From Solilutibacter pythonis (lineage in GTDB: Bacteria > Pseudomonadota > Gammaproteobacteria > Xanthomonadales > Xanthomonadaceae): DNA of 64,000 nucleotides. Below the pieces are notes generated by a model, which was given only the letters and a program-made list of their open reading frames with translations, made no database searches and was not told the origin of the DNA. Where the stretch lies: contig NZ_RFLY01000012.1 of NCBI RefSeq assembly GCF_003697345.1, positions 1 to 64,000 of the forward strand, read 5' to 3'. The position numbers were made by a program, and so were the translations under genes. Positions 8,783 to 18,208 of the stretch are shown here, in pieces. Within the stretch, counting starts at the first letter, position 1. Each line of letters begins with the position of its first letter.

Positions 8783-10005
8783 TGGCGGATTCTTCGCCGC
8801 GCCGTGTGGTGGTGACGGGCTTCGGCATCGTTTCGCCGCTCGGCAACGATGGAAAGACGGTTTCGGCGGCGTTGCGCGTGGGCAGGAGCGGTATCCGCTT
8901 CGTGCCGGAATACGCCGACATCGGCCTGCGCTCGCAGGTGGCCGGGGTCTGCGACATCGATCTCGACGCCCGCATCGACCGCAAGCGGAAGCGCTTCATG
9001 GGCGATGCCGCGGCGTTCGCCTGCGTGGCGATGGAAGAGGCCATCCACGATGCCGGCCTCGCGCCCGAGGCGGTTTCCAGCCCGCGCGTCGGCCTGATCG
9101 CCGGTTCCGGCGGCGCATCGGCCGAGTGGCAGATCGCCACCGGCGACTTGATGCGCGAGAAAGGCGTGCGCAAGGTCGGCCCCTACATGGTGCCGCGCAC
9201 GATGTGCAGCACGGTGTCGGCCGCGTTGGCGACGGCGTATCGGATCAAGGGCGTCAGCTATTCGCTCTCGGCGGCCTGCGCCACGTCGGCGCATTGCATC
9301 GGCGCGGCGGCGGATCTGATCCGCCACGGCGCACAGGACGTCGTCTTCGCCGGCGGCGGTGAGGAACTGCATTGGGGCATGAGCTGCATGTTCGATGCGA
9401 TGGGCGCGTTGTCCACGCATGCCAACGCGGATGCCGCGCGCGCCTCGCGCCCTTACGACGTGGCCCGCGACGGCTTCGTGATCGGCGCCGGCGGCGGCAT
9501 GCTGGTGCTGGAGGAATACCGCCACGCGGTGGCGCGCGGCGCGTGCATCCATGCCGAACTGCTCGGTTACGGCGTCACCAGCGACGGCGCCGACATGGTG
9601 GCGCCGAACGGCGAGGGCGCGGTGCGCTGCATGCGCATGGCGATGGCCGGTCTCGATCGGTCCATCGATTACCTCAACACCCACGGCACCTCGACCCCAC
9701 TGGGCGATGTCACCGAGTTGAAGGCGGTGCGCGAGGCATTCGGCGATGCCGTGCCGCCGCTGTCCTCGACCAAGGCGCTGTCCGGCCATTCGCTGGGAGC
9801 GGCCAGTGTGCATGAGGCGATCTATTGCCTGCTGATGATGCGTGATGGTTTCATGGCCGCCTCGCACCACATCGATGCGCTCGACCCGGCTTGCGAAGGC
9901 TTCCCCATCCTGCGCCAGACGCGTGAGGCCACGCTCGATACGGTGATGTCGAACAGCTTCGGCTTTGGCGGCACCAATGCCACATTGGTGTTCGGACGGG
10001 TCTGA
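8782..10005 (+). CDS. fabB: Beta-ketoacyl-ACP synthase I
   Basis: The condensing enzyme extends the cis-unsaturated acyl chain made by FabA. The Cys-His-His triad is Cys166 ([10 protein letters not shown]), His301 ([11 protein letters not shown]) and His336 ([12 protein letters not shown]). The 407-residue length and the C-terminal [14 protein letters not shown] are typical. Last gene of the plus-strand run; a strong hairpin follows 22 bp later. Confidence 0.96.
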   Translation: MADSSPRRVVVTGFGIVSPLGNDGKTVSAALRVGRSGIRFVPEYADIGLRSQVAGVCDIDLDARIDRKRKRFMGDAAAFACVAMEEAIHDAGLAPEAVSSPRVGLIAGSGGASAEWQIATGDLMREKGVRKVGPYMVPRTMCSTVSAALATAYRIKGVSYSLSAACATSAHCIGAAADLIRHGAQDVVFAGGGEELHWGMSCMFDAMGALSTHANADAARASRPYDVARDGFVIGAGGGMLVLEEYRHAVARGACIHAELLGYGVTSDGADMVAPNGEGAVRCMRMAMAGLDRSIDYLNTHGTSTPLGDVTELKAVREAFGDAVPPLSSTKALSGHSLGAASVHEAIYCLLMMRDGFMAASHHIDALDPACEGFPILRQTREATLDTVMSNSFGFGGTNATLVFGRV

Positions 10006-10027
10006 TCGGGCCGATCGTCATGCCGCC

Positions 10028-10063
10028 AACGAAGAAGCGCCCCGGTTGGGGCGCTTCTTCGTT
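10028..10063. terminator. Perfect 16-bp hairpin between fabB and the H1-like gene
   Basis: A 16-base arm (10028-10043) and its exact complement (10048-10063) flank a GGTT loop. It sits between two convergent genes (fabB stop 10005; minus-strand stop 10080), so it probably ends both transcripts. Confidence 0.85.
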
Positions 10064-10079
10064 GCATCGCCGATACGGT

Positions 10080-10979
10080 TCAACCGCGACCGTCGCGCTT
10101 GGCCTGCTGGCGGCGGTCTTGCGAGCTGATGTGCGCCTGGATCGGCCGGCTGCGCGCTTCCTGAAACGCGCGCTGTTGCGCGGTGTCGTGGGCGCGGGGG
10201 TTGGGGAAGCCGCCCCGCACGTTCTGGCCGGCTTCGCTCAGCGCTTTTACGCTGGCGGTGCGCTTGCCACCGGTCTTGCCACCCACGGGCGTGTTGGCGG
10301 GACGCTTGGCGGCGGTTTTCTTCGCAACGGTTTTTGCGCTCGTGCGGGGGGCGGGGCTGGCCTTCTTCGCCGTCGCTTTCTTCGCAACGGGCGTTTTGGC
10401 GGCGGGCGATTTTTTCGCCACCGTCTTGCGGGCGGTTTTTTTGGCCGTGGGTTTGGCGGCGGTCTCGCCCGCGGCTTTCCTGGCCGTCTTCTTGGCGGTC
10501 TTGCGTGCTTTCATCGCGCTGCCGGCTTCTTCTTCCGCGCGGTTCTTCGCCCGCATGCGCGAGGCGGTGAAATCCTTGTTGGGCGCCTTGGCCTTGGCGA
10601 TCGCCGCCTTGCGGGTGGCGCGCCGCGCCGGTGCGCGGGTGGGCACGATGCCGGCTTTCTCATTCTTGCGGGCGATCTTCAGTTGGCCTTCGAAGCGTTT
10701 GAGGATGTCGGCGATCAGCGCGATCTTGTCCTTGCTGCGCTGCTGGTTGGCCGTGCCGGACAGGCCGCGCTTGCTGCCGGTCTTCTCGCGTTGGGCCACG
10801 CGCTGGCGTTGCAACTGGTCGCGGGCCTTGTCGCGCAACGCGCGGGTGCGTTCGATGCGACGGTCGAGCTGGCTGGCCGAGAATTTCCGCAGCATGGCGA
10901 TGCGGCTTTCCTCGTGGAGTTTCATCTCGGAGACGGTGAGCAGCTTACTGGCCTGGGCCTTGGTGAAGTTGACGGGCAT
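10080..10979 (-). CDS. Lysine/alanine-rich histone H1-like protein
   Basis: The 299-residue protein has a helical N-terminal part (1-130) followed by a long disordered basic region made of repeated KKTA/AKKT-type units (about 150-240), like the C-terminal tail of eukaryotic H1 and bacterial H1-like proteins. Such tails bind DNA or RNA without sequence specificity and can compact the nucleoid. The N-terminal region (MPVNFTKAQASKLLTVSEM, Arg/Lys-rich, no Cys) is not a domain I can name. It ends in a Gln/Arg-rich stretch (SSQDRRQQAKRDGRG). Stands alone; its end is at the bidirectional hairpin. Confidence 0.75.
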   Translation of the reverse strand: MPVNFTKAQASKLLTVSEMKLHEESRIAMLRKFSASQLDRRIERTRALRDKARDQLQRQRVAQREKTGSKRGLSGTANQQRSKDKIALIADILKRFEGQLKIARKNEKAGIVPTRAPARRATRKAAIAKAKAPNKDFTASRMRAKNRAEEEAGSAMKARKTAKKTARKAAGETAAKPTAKKTARKTVAKKSPAAKTPVAKKATAKKASPAPRTSAKTVAKKTAAKRPANTPVGGKTGGKRTASVKALSEAGQNVRGGFPNPRAHDTAQQRAFQEARSRPIQAHISSQDRRQQAKRDGRG

Positions 10980-11074
10980 GGCGTCCTCCTGAGGGTCGAT
11001 GGCCTCACCTTAACCACAAGGGGGTGACGCGGATATCGACATTGCCTCGACGCGCATGCGCGCCGGCCAGCGCT

Positions 11075-12151
11075 TCAGGGGGTGGCGAGAATGCCGGTTT
11101 CCAGGCTGTTTTCCAGTGCATCGCGCCAGGCGGCGGGGTCGATCCGCTTCCGGCGCCGCCAGTCTTCGTCGTAGAGCGTGGCGCGGTAGCGCGCGCCGCG
11201 ATCGCACAGCAAGGTCACGATGCTGCCGGTCTCGCCGGCCTGTTTCATGAGCGTGGCGAGTCGCAGGCAGGCGACCAGGTTGGTGCCGGAAGAGCCGCCG
11301 TAGCGGAAGCCGAGCAGCGTTTCGAGCAAGAGCATCGCGGCGATGGACGCGGTGTCCGGCACTTCGATCACTTCATCGACCACGCCGAACTGGAAGCTCG
11401 GCTCCACGTTCTGCCGGCCGATGCCTTCGATCAGGCTGAGGCAATCGACGTGCGCGGCGCGGTCGTGCGTCGGCCATGCTTTCGCGTAGACCATGCCGGC
11501 GGGTTCGGCCACGCACAGCCGCGTGGGCAGGCCGCGGTAACGCAGGTAGCGGCCGATGGTGGCGGAGGTGCCGCCGGTGCCGACGCCGCAGACGATCCAT
11601 GCCGGCGCCGGATGCGGTTCGCGTTGCAACTGGCCGAGGATCGATTCGGCGATGTTGTTGTTGCCGCGCCAGTCGGTGGCGCGTTCGGCCAGGCCGAACT
11701 GGTCGAGAAAGCAGGCGCCGGTGGCGGCGATTTCCTTCGCGCGCTCCTGCGTGCATTTGCCCGGCGGGGTGAGGTCGCATTGTCCGCCCAGCGCGCGCAC
11801 CGCTTCGATCTTGCCGGGCGCGGTGCAATCGGGCATCACCGCGGTGAATTGCAGGCCCAGCAGGCGCGCGAACCAGGCTTCGGAAATCGCCGTGCTGCCC
11901 GAGGAGGCGTCGACCACCGCCTGTCCCGGCATCAGGCGGCCGTTGCACAGCGCATAGAGGAACAGCGAGCGGGCGAGGCGGTGCTTGAGGCTGCCGGTGG
12001 GGTGCGCGGCTTCGTCCTTGAGATAGAAATCGATGCCGGGAAACCCCGGAAAATTCATGTGCAGCAGGTGGGTGTCGGCCGAGCGCGCGGATTCGCGCTT
12101 GAGCGCGGCGATGGCATCGGCCACCCATTGGCGTTCCTGTTGTGGGGACAT
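11075..12151 (-). CDS. PLP-dependent cysteine synthase-like enzyme
   Basis: The 358-residue fold-type II PLP enzyme has the Schiff-base lysine in HPTGSLKHRLA, the phosphate loop GVGTGGTSATIG and a substrate loop DASSGSTAISEAW. It belongs to the cysteine synthase/cystathionine beta-synthase group, in the branch with an unusual N-terminus that also contains cysteine desulfhydrases, so the reaction (cysteine formation or breakdown) cannot be fixed. An Asn/Gly-rich GNNNIAESI is typical of that branch. It lies 54 bp after a PLP decarboxylase-type gene on the same strand; the pair may form an operon. Confidence 0.82.
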   Translation of the reverse strand: MSPQQERQWVADAIAALKRESARSADTHLLHMNFPGFPGIDFYLKDEAAHPTGSLKHRLARSLFLYALCNGRLMPGQAVVDASSGSTAISEAWFARLLGLQFTAVMPDCTAPGKIEAVRALGGQCDLTPPGKCTQERAKEIAATGACFLDQFGLAERATDWRGNNNIAESILGQLQREPHPAPAWIVCGVGTGGTSATIGRYLRYRGLPTRLCVAEPAGMVYAKAWPTHDRAAHVDCLSLIEGIGRQNVEPSFQFGVVDEVIEVPDTASIAAMLLLETLLGFRYGGSSGTNLVACLRLATLMKQAGETGSIVTLLCDRGARYRATLYDEDWRRRKRIDPAAWRDALENSLETGILATP

Positions 12152-12205
12152 GGCGGACTCTGCGGTGGCGATGCGCCATTATCCACCGTTCATGGCGGCC
12201 GAATT

Positions 12206-14131
12206 TCAGGTGGCGAGCGTGGCGATCCGCTTCTCCAGGTGGCGGAAATACAGCTCGATGTAGCTGATGCCGTTGTGGCGGTCGATCAGCCACGGGTTCA
12301 TCAGCGTGTGGCGCAGGATGACCAGGTGATCCTCGGCGTCCTCGGGCGCGGCGGCATCCAGGCCGAGCGCGTCGAGGATGCGGCGCATCCCGGCCTCGCC
12401 CAGCGCCCGCGGCCTGAGCGTGGTGGCCGAGCCGAAGAAGCTGCGGTCCTGCAACGGCGTGCCGGGATCGATGCGCAGTTCGTCGTGCAGACGGCGCGCG
12501 AAGGCGTTGGCGATTTCGATGCGGCGGTTGCCGGCGGGGTTGAAGGCCACGCAGACCAGGTTGCTGTCGGGCGGGAACGGCACGATCACGCGCGCCCGCT
12601 CGCGCACGCGTTCGGCGAAGGCCAGCGCGGCGGCGTGGAAGGCTTCCGCCGATTTCACCGTTTGCGCGGGCAGCAAGCCGAAGTGGGCATGGTCGAGCGG
12701 CAGCACTTTGTGGGTGACGTAGACCGCGGCCACGTTGGCGCCGGGTTTCGAGCCTTCGGGAATGAACTGGCCGAGGTTGCGGTAGCGGGCGCGGTAGCCG
12801 CGCCGGGCGTGGTCGTGGAAGACGTAATCGGCGGATTCGGCCAGCAACGCCATCGCCCGGTGGTCGCGGCAGAGGAAGGCGCCGGCGCCGTAGGGGAGAT
12901 AGCCGAGTTTGTGCGGGTCGATGGTGATCGAGTTGGTCTCGGCCAGGGCCGCCGCCGCCGCGTGCACGCCGGCGCTCGGGAAGTGGGTGAAGTCGCGCGC
13001 CACTTCCTCGCGCGGGCGCGCCGAGCCGTCTGGGCGGCGAAACAGGGTGGCCAGGTAGCCGCCCCAGGCGGCGTCGACGTGCACCGAGAAGCCGAGGCCA
13101 TCGGACAGCGCCGCGTCGCGCGCGGCGACGAGCCCGTCGATCGGATCGACCGTGCCGTATTCGGTGGTGCCGAACACGCCGACGGCCATCAGCACCGGCT
13201 GCCGCGCGCGGCAGCAGCCGGCCAGGGTTTCGCGCAGCGCATCGATGTCCAGCCGCATCTCGCGCTCGGGCATCAGCTTGAGTTGCGCGCGACCCAGGCC
13301 GAGTAGTTTCATCCCCTTCGACCAGGAGTAATGCGCGGTGATCGGCGCCAGCACCCAGGGCACCTTCAGTTCGGGATGGATGGCGAAGAAATCCACCAGG
13401 CCACGGCGTTCGATGCGCTCGGCTTCCACCTTCGCTTTCCAGGCGCGGTGTTCGCGCGGCGGCAGCGTGGCCAGCCAGGATTTCCAGCGGCTGACCAGTC
13501 CAGTGGCGGCGGGGGGGCCGAGGTTGAACGCGGCCCAGTCGTCTTCCGGCACGCCGATCTCCGGCACGCCGGCCGCGCGCAAGGCCACCGGGAACGCCTT
13601 CAGCGCCAGGGCGAGACGCAGCGCCTGGTAATTGGCCAGCGTGCCGCCGGAGGTGAGGTGGCCGAAGGCGCATGCGTCGATCTCCGGGTCGTGCGGGTAG
13701 CCGACCATCCGCGCCAGTTGCAGGCCGACTTCCACTTCCAGATCGACGGTGACGGGCGCGGCGTCCTCGCTGACGTTGTTGGGGTTGTAGGGCAGGGTGA
13801 GGATCTGCGCGGCCAGCCCCGGCAGCAGCAGGTCGCTGGCCATGTGGCCGATGTAGCGCGGGCTGTGGAACGGCACCGATTTCTTCAGCGCGGCCGAAAG
13901 CGCGTGCAGCTCGCGGCGCAGGCGTGCTTCGAAGGCGCGGTAGCCGGGGGCGAACGCGGCGTCGGTGGGGATCGCCGGCGGGTCTTCGGGGTGGAAGTTG
14001 CGCCGCCAGTAGACGTGATCGCGGAGGAACTCGACGACGAGTTTTTCGAGCAGCCCGTCGTTCTCGCCGTAGGGGCCGAGGAAGCAGGCGTCGAGCAGGC
14101 CGGGTGCGTCGTCTGGGGCTTGGGTGTTCAT
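12206..14131 (-). CDS. Group II PLP-dependent amino-acid decarboxylase-like protein
   Basis: The 641-residue fold-type I PLP enzyme of the glutamate/tyrosine/aromatic amino-acid decarboxylase superfamily has HVDAAWGGYLATLF and the lysine motif ITIDPHKLGYLPYGAGAFL. It is longer than typical members (about 480-550) through an N-terminal extension and a C-terminal domain ending in WLIDRHNGISYIELYFRHLE. The substrate cannot be inferred. The neighbouring cysteine synthase-like gene suggests a shared amino-acid pathway, but no third gene supports a specific product. Confidence 0.82.
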   Translation of the reverse strand: MNTQAPDDAPGLLDACFLGPYGENDGLLEKLVVEFLRDHVYWRRNFHPEDPPAIPTDAAFAPGYRAFEARLRRELHALSAALKKSVPFHSPRYIGHMASDLLLPGLAAQILTLPYNPNNVSEDAAPVTVDLEVEVGLQLARMVGYPHDPEIDACAFGHLTSGGTLANYQALRLALALKAFPVALRAAGVPEIGVPEDDWAAFNLGPPAATGLVSRWKSWLATLPPREHRAWKAKVEAERIERRGLVDFFAIHPELKVPWVLAPITAHYSWSKGMKLLGLGRAQLKLMPEREMRLDIDALRETLAGCCRARQPVLMAVGVFGTTEYGTVDPIDGLVAARDAALSDGLGFSVHVDAAWGGYLATLFRRPDGSARPREEVARDFTHFPSAGVHAAAAALAETNSITIDPHKLGYLPYGAGAFLCRDHRAMALLAESADYVFHDHARRGYRARYRNLGQFIPEGSKPGANVAAVYVTHKVLPLDHAHFGLLPAQTVKSAEAFHAAALAFAERVRERARVIVPFPPDSNLVCVAFNPAGNRRIEIANAFARRLHDELRIDPGTPLQDRSFFGSATTLRPRALGEAGMRRILDALGLDAAAPEDAEDHLVILRHTLMNPWLIDRHNGISYIELYFRHLEKRIATLAT

Positions 14132-14202
14132 CGCGCGAGTCGTGGCGGGTGGGCGGCGATTATCGCGGCGATGGCGGGGCGCGGGTTGAGAATGATCAGA
14201 TG

Positions 14203-14604
14203 TCAGCCAAACCAGCGCAGCGCCCAGCCGAGCGGATGGTGCAGGCGGGCGATGCCGTACATCCAGAACACCGTGGCGAGCGCGGCGAGGTAAAAGCCCA
14301 GCCGCCGGGCGCGCGGGAAGGATGCGCGCATCGACAGGATGCCGAAGACCACGTAGACCACCAGAAGCCCCAGCTTGACCGCTAGCCAGCCGTTGGCGAA
14401 CAGCGCGCCGGGCAGGATGGTCAGCAGCATGGCCCCGGAAGTCAGCAGGGCGGTATCGATCGCGTAGCTCGCATAGCGGGCCGCGGCATGGCGTGGCCAG
14501 CGCGCGCTGAACAGGGAGAAGCCGCCGCGCAGCGCGAACAGCGCGACCGACGACATCACTAGGTGGACATGGGCGGATTTGATCTGTGGATAGAATTCGA
14601 TCAT
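14203..14604 (-). CDS. SirB2-type small membrane protein
   Basis: The product has 133 residues from the ATG at 14604; the open frame runs further upstream but those residues overlap the end of nnrS and lack a start context. It has four predicted helices with the SirB2 look (YPQIKSAHVHLVMSSVALFALRG at the N-terminus). SirB-family proteins are widespread inner-membrane proteins of unknown biochemical role. It starts 7 bp after the nnrS stop, so it is probably co-transcribed with nnrS under the same FNR-type box. Confidence 0.8.
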   Translation of the reverse strand: MIEFYPQIKSAHVHLVMSSVALFALRGGFSLFSARWPRHAAARYASYAIDTALLTSGAMLLTILPGALFANGWLAVKLGLLVVYVVFGILSMRASFPRARRLGFYLAALATVFWMYGIARLHHPLGWALRWFG

Positions 14605-14611
14605 CGCGCCA

Positions 14612-15847
14612 TTATCCGGGTTTGCCGTCGCGGCGTGGGCGCAGATAGATGCCGGCATTGCGCACGACCCACGGCAGGAAGGCGATGAGCCAGCCCAGCG
14701 CGGCGATGGCCTGCCACAGGGCGGCATCGGGCAGCATTTCGCCGATCACCCGCACGGCCGCCACCAGTTGCAGCAGGGCGAAGGCGAACCAGCCGGCTTT
14801 CGGCATCGTGAGCGGCTGGCCGGAATGGCCCTGCGTTACCCGCGTCACCATCGCCACCAGCAGCGAGCCGAAGAAGCCGACGTAGAGCGCGTGCGCCGGG
14901 CCGCGGCCTAACAGGAATTCCCCGGTGGTCGCCAGCAGCGCGCTTTGCATCGCGTATAGCGCGAAGGCCAGCGGCAGCCAGGCGAAGCCGATGAACAGCA
15001 CCCAGAGGAGGCCGGGGGCGTCGTTGCGCGGCCACCAGCGAAACAGCACGTAGCCGGTCAGGAGCGCCATCGGCAGGTCGACGATCCACAGCCACGGATA
15101 CGCATGCGAGAGCTCCAGCGCCAGGTGGGCAAGACACAGCGCCCAAAATGCCGAGAGCAGCCACAGCGGCCGCCACGGCAGGTAATTCTTGACCACGTTG
15201 CCGGCGAAGAACGGGAACATGCGGTGGGCCACGCTGAAGTAGACCGGCAGCAGCAGGCCGAAGGTGCCGAGCTTGATGGCGAAGAACATCGCCCGGGCGT
15301 GGCCGGTGTAAAGGAAGGCCAACGCCAGGACGAGCCCGGCCAGGCCCAACGCCATCGCGGCGAAGCACGACACCGCATGCCAGGTCGGGCCGCGGCCGGC
15401 GCGGCGCTCGGCCAGCAGCACCCGCGCGAGCTGCGCCAACCCGTAGGCCCAGCCGGCCAGCGCCATCAGCCAGCCCGCCCAGACGCCGACGTCGCGGCCG
15501 GTCAACATGCCGCCGATGACCGCCAACTGCCCGCCGAAAAGGCCGATGCCGACCGGCAGGTAATGCCAGCCCTTCAATTCCGGCAGGCCCATCCAGCGCG
15601 GGAACACGGTCAGCAGGAAGCCGAACATGAACGGCGGCAGCAACTGGTACTGCATGACGATGGCGTGTACCCAGCCGCCATGCACGGGGGCGGGCGGCAG
15701 ATGGCCCGGCGGCCAGCGGGCGTCGATCAGCCAGCAGGTCCACCAGGCCATCGCCAGCAGCACGTTGAGCGCGCCGACGAAGAACAGCAGCCGATGGGGC
15801 GCGGCGGCCAGCCAGCGCGGCGAGAGGTCGTGCGGGAAGTGCGACAT
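14612..15847 (-). CDS. nnrS: NnrS family membrane protein
   Basis: The polytopic protein of 411 residues from the ATG at 15847 has about 12 helices and the conserved NnrS features HAIVMQYQLLPPFMFGFLLT and HRMFPFFAGNVVKNYLP. NnrS proteins are haem- and copper-containing and protect against nitric oxide stress; they are found beside nir and nor genes. The frame opens at 15883, but an FNR-type box at 15883-15896 overlaps that codon, so the later ATG is preferred. With the box at about -42 the transcript would begin close to the ATG itself. Confidence 0.88.
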   Translation of the reverse strand: MSHFPHDLSPRWLAAAPHRLLFFVGALNVLLAMAWWTCWLIDARWPPGHLPPAPVHGGWVHAIVMQYQLLPPFMFGFLLTVFPRWMGLPELKGWHYLPVGIGLFGGQLAVIGGMLTGRDVGVWAGWLMALAGWAYGLAQLARVLLAERRAGRGPTWHAVSCFAAMALGLAGLVLALAFLYTGHARAMFFAIKLGTFGLLLPVYFSVAHRMFPFFAGNVVKNYLPWRPLWLLSAFWALCLAHLALELSHAYPWLWIVDLPMALLTGYVLFRWWPRNDAPGLLWVLFIGFAWLPLAFALYAMQSALLATTGEFLLGRGPAHALYVGFFGSLLVAMVTRVTQGHSGQPLTMPKAGWFAFALLQLVAAVRVIGEMLPDAALWQAIAALGWLIAFLPWVVRNAGIYLRPRRDGKPG

Positions 15848-15882
15848 GGCGACAGTCTGGCCGCCGCCATGCCGGAGCCGCA

Positions 15883-15896
15883 TTGATGCAGGTCAG
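15883..15896 (-). promoter_or_regulatory. FNR-type box in front of nnrS
   Basis: TTGAT-GCAG-GTCAG on the plus strand, matching the FNR/Anr consensus TTGAT-N4-ATCAA in 8 of 10 fixed positions. Its centre (15889.5) is 42.5 bp upstream of the nnrS ATG. CAGACT at 15859-15854 could serve as -10 if transcription starts at or next to the A of the ATG. Confidence 0.6.
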
Positions 15897-15989
15897 GTGG
15901 TGGCGAGAACATGGATGGGCGACGTGCGCCGGGGCCGCCCGGACTGGATCGCCGACCAGGCCCGGCGCGCGGGATACGGCCCGGCGCGT

Positions 15990-16019
15990 CGAAGCGCCCC
16001 GCTACGACAGGGCGCTTCG
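15990..16019. terminator. Hairpin after the TonB receptor at 16046-18088
   Basis: Ten perfect base pairs (15990-15999 with 16010-16019) around a 10-base loop, 27 bp beyond the stop codon of the minus-strand receptor gene. It insulates that gene from the nnrS promoter. Confidence 0.6.
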
Positions 16020-16045
16020 GCCATCATCATGAACTTGCCGCCGGC

Positions 16046-18088
16046 CTATGGGGTTCGCCAAGTCAGGCCGGCGTAGATGCCGCGACCGTCACCGGGGAAA
16101 TAGTAGGCGCCATCCCGGCCCCGCGCGTTGGCCTGCACGGCGGTCGTGGCCACGTATTTGCGGTTGGTCAGGTTGCGTCCTTCCACGAACCATTTCCAGC
16201 CGCCGCCGAATTCACCGTCGAGCGTGAGCCCGAGCAGCGCGAAGCCGTCGGCGGAGACGGTGTTGGCATGGTCCACCCAGGTGCGGGAAGGCTGCCAGTC
16301 GAGGCTTGGCGAGACCTTGAGGCGGCTGGTGGCTTGCCATTGCAGCTCGGTGCGCAGTAGGTGCGGGGGAATGCCGGCCAGGCGGCGGCGCCCGTAGACC
16401 GGGTCGCCGTCGAAACGGAAATCGTTGTAGAGGTACTGTCCGCGCAGCGCCCATCCCGGCGCCAGCGTGCCGGTCGCGGAGAATTCGACGCCCTGGTGCA
16501 GCGTGCGGTCGGCGTTGACCGTACCCAGGGCCACGCCACTGGCGTCGGTGAGGGACAGCAGTTCGCGCCGCACGTTGGCGCGGTAGAGCACGGCGTCCCA
16601 GTTCCAGCGGTCGTTACGGCCGCGCCAGCCCAGTTCCATCGTGGTGGCGCCCTGGGCCTTGGCCAGCGGGTTCGCCGGCCGGTACATGACCTCGCCGAAC
16701 GGAGGGGCTTCATAGCTGCCGCTGATGTTGGCGAACCATTGCGAGGCGGGCGAGGCGGTGTAGAGCACGCCGAGCTTGGGCGAGGTGCCGTTGAACTTCA
16801 CGTCGTAGCTCGATGCCGGCATGGTCAGGTTGTCCAGCTTGCGGCTGGCGCGCATGACTTGCAGGCCGGCCTGGAGTGCCCAGCGCGCGTTCAAGCCATG
16901 GGTGTATTCGCCATAGAGCGTGTGCTGCCGGGCGTTAAGCCGATTGCGGCCGGTGGGGGCGCCAAGGCCGCCATCGACGTTCCTGTTGCGCCGTTCCTCG
17001 CCCGACATCCGGCTGCTGGAAAAGCCCGTCACGAGCCGGCGGGTGAGCGCCTGGGTGCCGAATTCGGCGGCTAGCCGGGAATCCAACCCGGTGTTGCGCA
17101 GATCCTGCTGGAGGATGCCGAAGACCATGGCGTGGAAGCGGTCGCGGCCGCTGCTGTAGAGCGATGTCGTCCAGCGCAGATCGGCATCGGGCTGCCAGTC
17201 CAGCCGGAGCGCGCCGCGCGTCTGCGTGTAGTCGTTGCGGGCATTAAGCGACACGTAGCGTGGCGCGGCCTGGCGCGGATCGGCGTCCATCGCCGCGCGC
17301 GTGAGGCTGCCTGGCATCCGTAGCGCGGAATCGACGTAGGAAAGGAAGCCCCGCAGTTCGAGGCCGTCGGACAGGCGCGCGCCGAGGTTGCCCGAAAAAC
17401 GGCCGGTGCGGTACGAGGATTGCTCGCGCCAGCCGTCCTGCTCGCTGTGGCTCAGGCTGGCGAAGCCGTCCATCCGTTTGCCCTGGTGGGCCAGTTGGGC
17501 GTGCGCCTGGCGCTGGCCGAAGGCGCCGGCCTGTACGCGCAGTGCGGCCGCTGGCGCGGTCAGGCCGGTGGGCGAGACGAAGTTCACCGCCCCGCCCAGG
17601 CCGTTGGCGCCGTATTCCAAGGCATTGGCGCCGCGCCAGATTTCGATGTGGCGCGTCGCGACGGGGTCGATCGCCTGGAAGTCGCCGGCGCCGTCGGTGT
17701 GGTTGAGGGGGATGCCGTCCTGGTAGAGCTGGATGCCACGCAGGAGAAAGCCGCGTTGAACGCCGGAGCCGCGGATGGACAGGCGCGCGTCCTGCCCGTG
17801 GCGGGTCTGCGCCAGCACGCCGGGCGCGTAGGCCAGGGCGTCGACGGCGGTGGCCGCGCGGCCGTCGAGATAGCTCCGTGCATCGATGACGGCGGTGGCG
17901 CCGGCGCGCTTGGCCAGCGCCGCTCTCGATTCTTCGAGCGCCTTGGCGGCCTGGGCGTCCGTCGATGCGGAGCCTCGGACCTCGACCCTCGACAGGGACA
18001 CGGGAGGCCGCGCCGACGCGGGCTGGGCAAGCCCCAGCGCGCCGACCACGGCCACCGCGCAGAGTGAAAGCGAAAAACGATGTTCCAT
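16046..18088 (-). CDS. TonB-dependent outer-membrane receptor, FecA-like plug
   Basis: The 680-residue receptor has a signal peptide (about 1-26), a plug domain (DARLSIRGSGVQRGFLLRGI, then YQDGIPLNHTDGAGDFQ) and a 22-strand barrel ending in a terminal aromatic-type strand (IYAGLTWRTP). The plug pattern is like FecA-type receptors, so the ligand may be a ferric chelate, but no CxxxM copper motif is present and no iron genes flank it. It lies between the copper-receptor operon and nnrS, separated from both by hairpins, so it is probably transcribed on its own. Confidence 0.87.
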   Translation of the reverse strand: MEHRFSLSLCAVAVVGALGLAQPASARPPVSLSRVEVRGSASTDAQAAKALEESRAALAKRAGATAVIDARSYLDGRAATAVDALAYAPGVLAQTRHGQDARLSIRGSGVQRGFLLRGIQLYQDGIPLNHTDGAGDFQAIDPVATRHIEIWRGANALEYGANGLGGAVNFVSPTGLTAPAAALRVQAGAFGQRQAHAQLAHQGKRMDGFASLSHSEQDGWREQSSYRTGRFSGNLGARLSDGLELRGFLSYVDSALRMPGSLTRAAMDADPRQAAPRYVSLNARNDYTQTRGALRLDWQPDADLRWTTSLYSSGRDRFHAMVFGILQQDLRNTGLDSRLAAEFGTQALTRRLVTGFSSSRMSGEERRNRNVDGGLGAPTGRNRLNARQHTLYGEYTHGLNARWALQAGLQVMRASRKLDNLTMPASSYDVKFNGTSPKLGVLYTASPASQWFANISGSYEAPPFGEVMYRPANPLAKAQGATTMELGWRGRNDRWNWDAVLYRANVRRELLSLTDASGVALGTVNADRTLHQGVEFSATGTLAPGWALRGQYLYNDFRFDGDPVYGRRRLAGIPPHLLRTELQWQATSRLKVSPSLDWQPSRTWVDHANTVSADGFALLGLTLDGEFGGGWKWFVEGRNLTNRKYVATTAVQANARGRDGAYYFPGDGRGIYAGLTWRTP

Positions 18089-18160
18089 GGAATGTGTCTT
18101 CTGTGTTCTTTAAAGTTTCTTCGTCTTTGCGAGATGGGGGGGCGTCGCTCGACGGTTCAC

Positions 18161-18201
18161 TTCGCGGTCTCCGCCCGCGCGGGGTGGACGGAGACCGCGA
18201 A
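18161..18201. terminator. 13-bp hairpin ending the copper-receptor operon
   Basis: Perfect 13-base arms at 18161-18173 and 18189-18201 with a 15-base loop, 8 bp past the stop codon of the minus-strand receptor gene at 18209. Confidence 0.75.
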
Positions 18202-18208
18202 CAGGTGC

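Noticed and set aside
11024-13306. A 760-codon plus-strand frame opposite the two PLP enzyme genes
   Set aside because: The minus-strand genes have complete PLP motifs; the plus frame has Arg/Gly/His-rich composition and no domain.
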